Below are positions 6,003-6,580 of a DNA stretch of 6,580 nt, piece after piece. The position numbers were made by a program, and so were the translations under genes. The notes beneath the pieces are model-generated. The model saw only the letters and a program-made list of their open reading frames with translations. It was not told where the DNA came from and did not search any database. Origin of the DNA: Clostridia bacterium (GTDB lineage Bacteria > Bacillota > Clostridia > Christensenellales > UBA3700). Numbering within the stretch: the first letter of the stretch is position 1; every line of letters begins with the position of its first letter. The stretch covers positions 1-6,580 of the forward strand of contig CAAGRV010000034.1 in the NCBI GenBank assembly GCA_900772745.1, given 5' to 3'.

Positions 6003-6030
6003 GTAACAAAAAAATACAATAATATAGAAT
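6001..6030 (+). promoter_or_regulatory. Promoter of the flavin reductase gene
   Basis: TAGAAT (6025-6030; 5 of 6) with TTGTAA (6001-6006; 4 of 6) 18 bases upstream. The -35 box overlaps the T-tail of the preceding terminator. AGGTGA (6037-6042) lies seven bases after the -10 box and just before the ATG at 6046. The -35 assignment is weak. Confidence 0.5.
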
Positions 6031-6045
6031 TTAGGCAGGTGAAAA

Positions 6046-6546
6046 ATGGAACAAATCAATACAAATCAACTAGATAAATCATGCTTTGAGCTCATCGGAA
6101 AAGATTGGATGCTCATCACAGCTCAGAAGCAAAATGGACAAGTCAACACCATGACGGCGTCGTGGGGCGGTATGGGGATTTTGTGGGGCAAGGAAGTTGC
6201 CTTCGTGTTCATCAGACCCCAAAGATATACCAAAGAGTTTGTAGACGAGGCGGGCAAAATGTCGCTTTGCTTTTTTGGGGAAGAACACCGCCAAATGCTT
6301 GGATATATGGGCAAAATCTCGGGAAGAGACGAAGACAAAATAGCCAAGTGCAACCTAAGTGTCGAGCACGAGGGGGATATTCCATACTTTGGAGAGGCAA
6401 AACTTGTTATGACGGGCAAAGTCTTGTACCAACAAAACTTGCAAGAAGATTGTTTTGTAGACCAATCATTGGTGGATAAGTGGTATGCTGGCAAGGATTT
6501 TCACACAATGTACGTGGTAGAAATCGAGAAAGTGTTGAAAGCCTAG
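6046..6546 (+). CDS. Flavin reductase family protein (FMN-binding split barrel)
   Basis: 166 residues, soluble. The start is supported by AGGTGA, six bases from AGG to the ATG. The N-terminal part shows the flavoredoxin/flavin reductase pattern: KDWMLITAQKQNGQVNTMTASWGG (residues 19-42), the FMN phosphate-binding region of the split barrel, then WGKEVAFVFIRPQRYTKEF (47-65) with the RPQRYT signature. A SGRDEDKI motif (92-99) and the C-terminal DFHTMYVVEIEKVL strand are also typical. Members bind FMN and either reduce free flavin with NAD(P)H or act as small flavoprotein electron carriers; which applies here is not visible. It is transcribed alone. The neighbouring DAHP synthases suggest a possible link, because chorismate synthase, later in that pathway, needs reduced FMN, but separate transcription makes this only a guess. 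Confidence 0.92.
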   Translation: MEQINTNQLDKSCFELIGKDWMLITAQKQNGQVNTMTASWGGMGILWGKEVAFVFIRPQRYTKEFVDEAGKMSLCFFGEEHRQMLGYMGKISGRDEDKIAKCNLSVEHEGDIPYFGEAKLVMTGKVLYQQNLQEDCFVDQSLVDKWYAGKDFHTMYVVEIEKVLKA

Positions 6547-6580
6547 TCGGCGCTATGCTTTGTAGATAAACATTGATAAA

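Overview
The window looks like a chromosomal segment of a moderately AT-rich, Gram-positive-type bacterium, most likely an uncultured member of the Clostridia or a related Firmicutes lineage. The grounds are near-consensus TTGACA/TATAAT promoters, AGGAGA/AGGTGA ribosome binding sites, T-tailed hairpin terminators, and DAHP synthases that match the clostridial type as I remember it. I cannot name a species. No RNA gene, CRISPR array, insertion sequence or phage gene is visible.

Layout. Positions 1-87 are the last codons of a gene that enters from the left, closed by a strong terminator (91-117). A promoter (132-160) drives a 412-residue protein (177-1415) that resembles the C-terminal two thirds of GH38 alpha-mannosidases but has no catalytic domain. 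It converges on an AraC-family regulator (minus strand, 1589-2326), and the two appear to share a bidirectional terminator near 1431-1469. The rest of that gap (1470-1588) is AT-rich and I see no gene in it.

The regulator is divergent from a two-gene unit. The first gene (2440-2892) is a 150-residue domain that in relatives is fused in front of a PHP metallohydrolase of the CehA/McbA type. The second (2889-3848) is that metallohydrolase, overlapping by 4 bases. The AraC protein is the natural candidate regulator of this pair.

A new promoter (3859-3888) then drives two tandem 342-residue class I-alpha DAHP synthases (3907-4935 and 4947-5975), which catalyse the first step of the shikimate pathway. 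They are about 80% identical overall. They are nearly identical over the central catalytic block, while the N-terminus, a hairpin next to the known effector site of E. coli AroG, and residues 229-295 have diverged. They look like two isozymes with different feedback control. A terminator (5979-6002) ends the unit. The last gene (6046-6546) has its own promoter and encodes an FMN-binding flavin reductase family protein. Positions 6547-6580 hold nothing I can call.

Three points stand out: the two-gene form of a normally fused PHP enzyme; the mosaic DAHP synthase pair; and a compact promoter layout in which all five assigned promoters place the Shine-Dalgarno sequence 6-7 bases after the -10 box, implying leaders of only about 9-13 nt.
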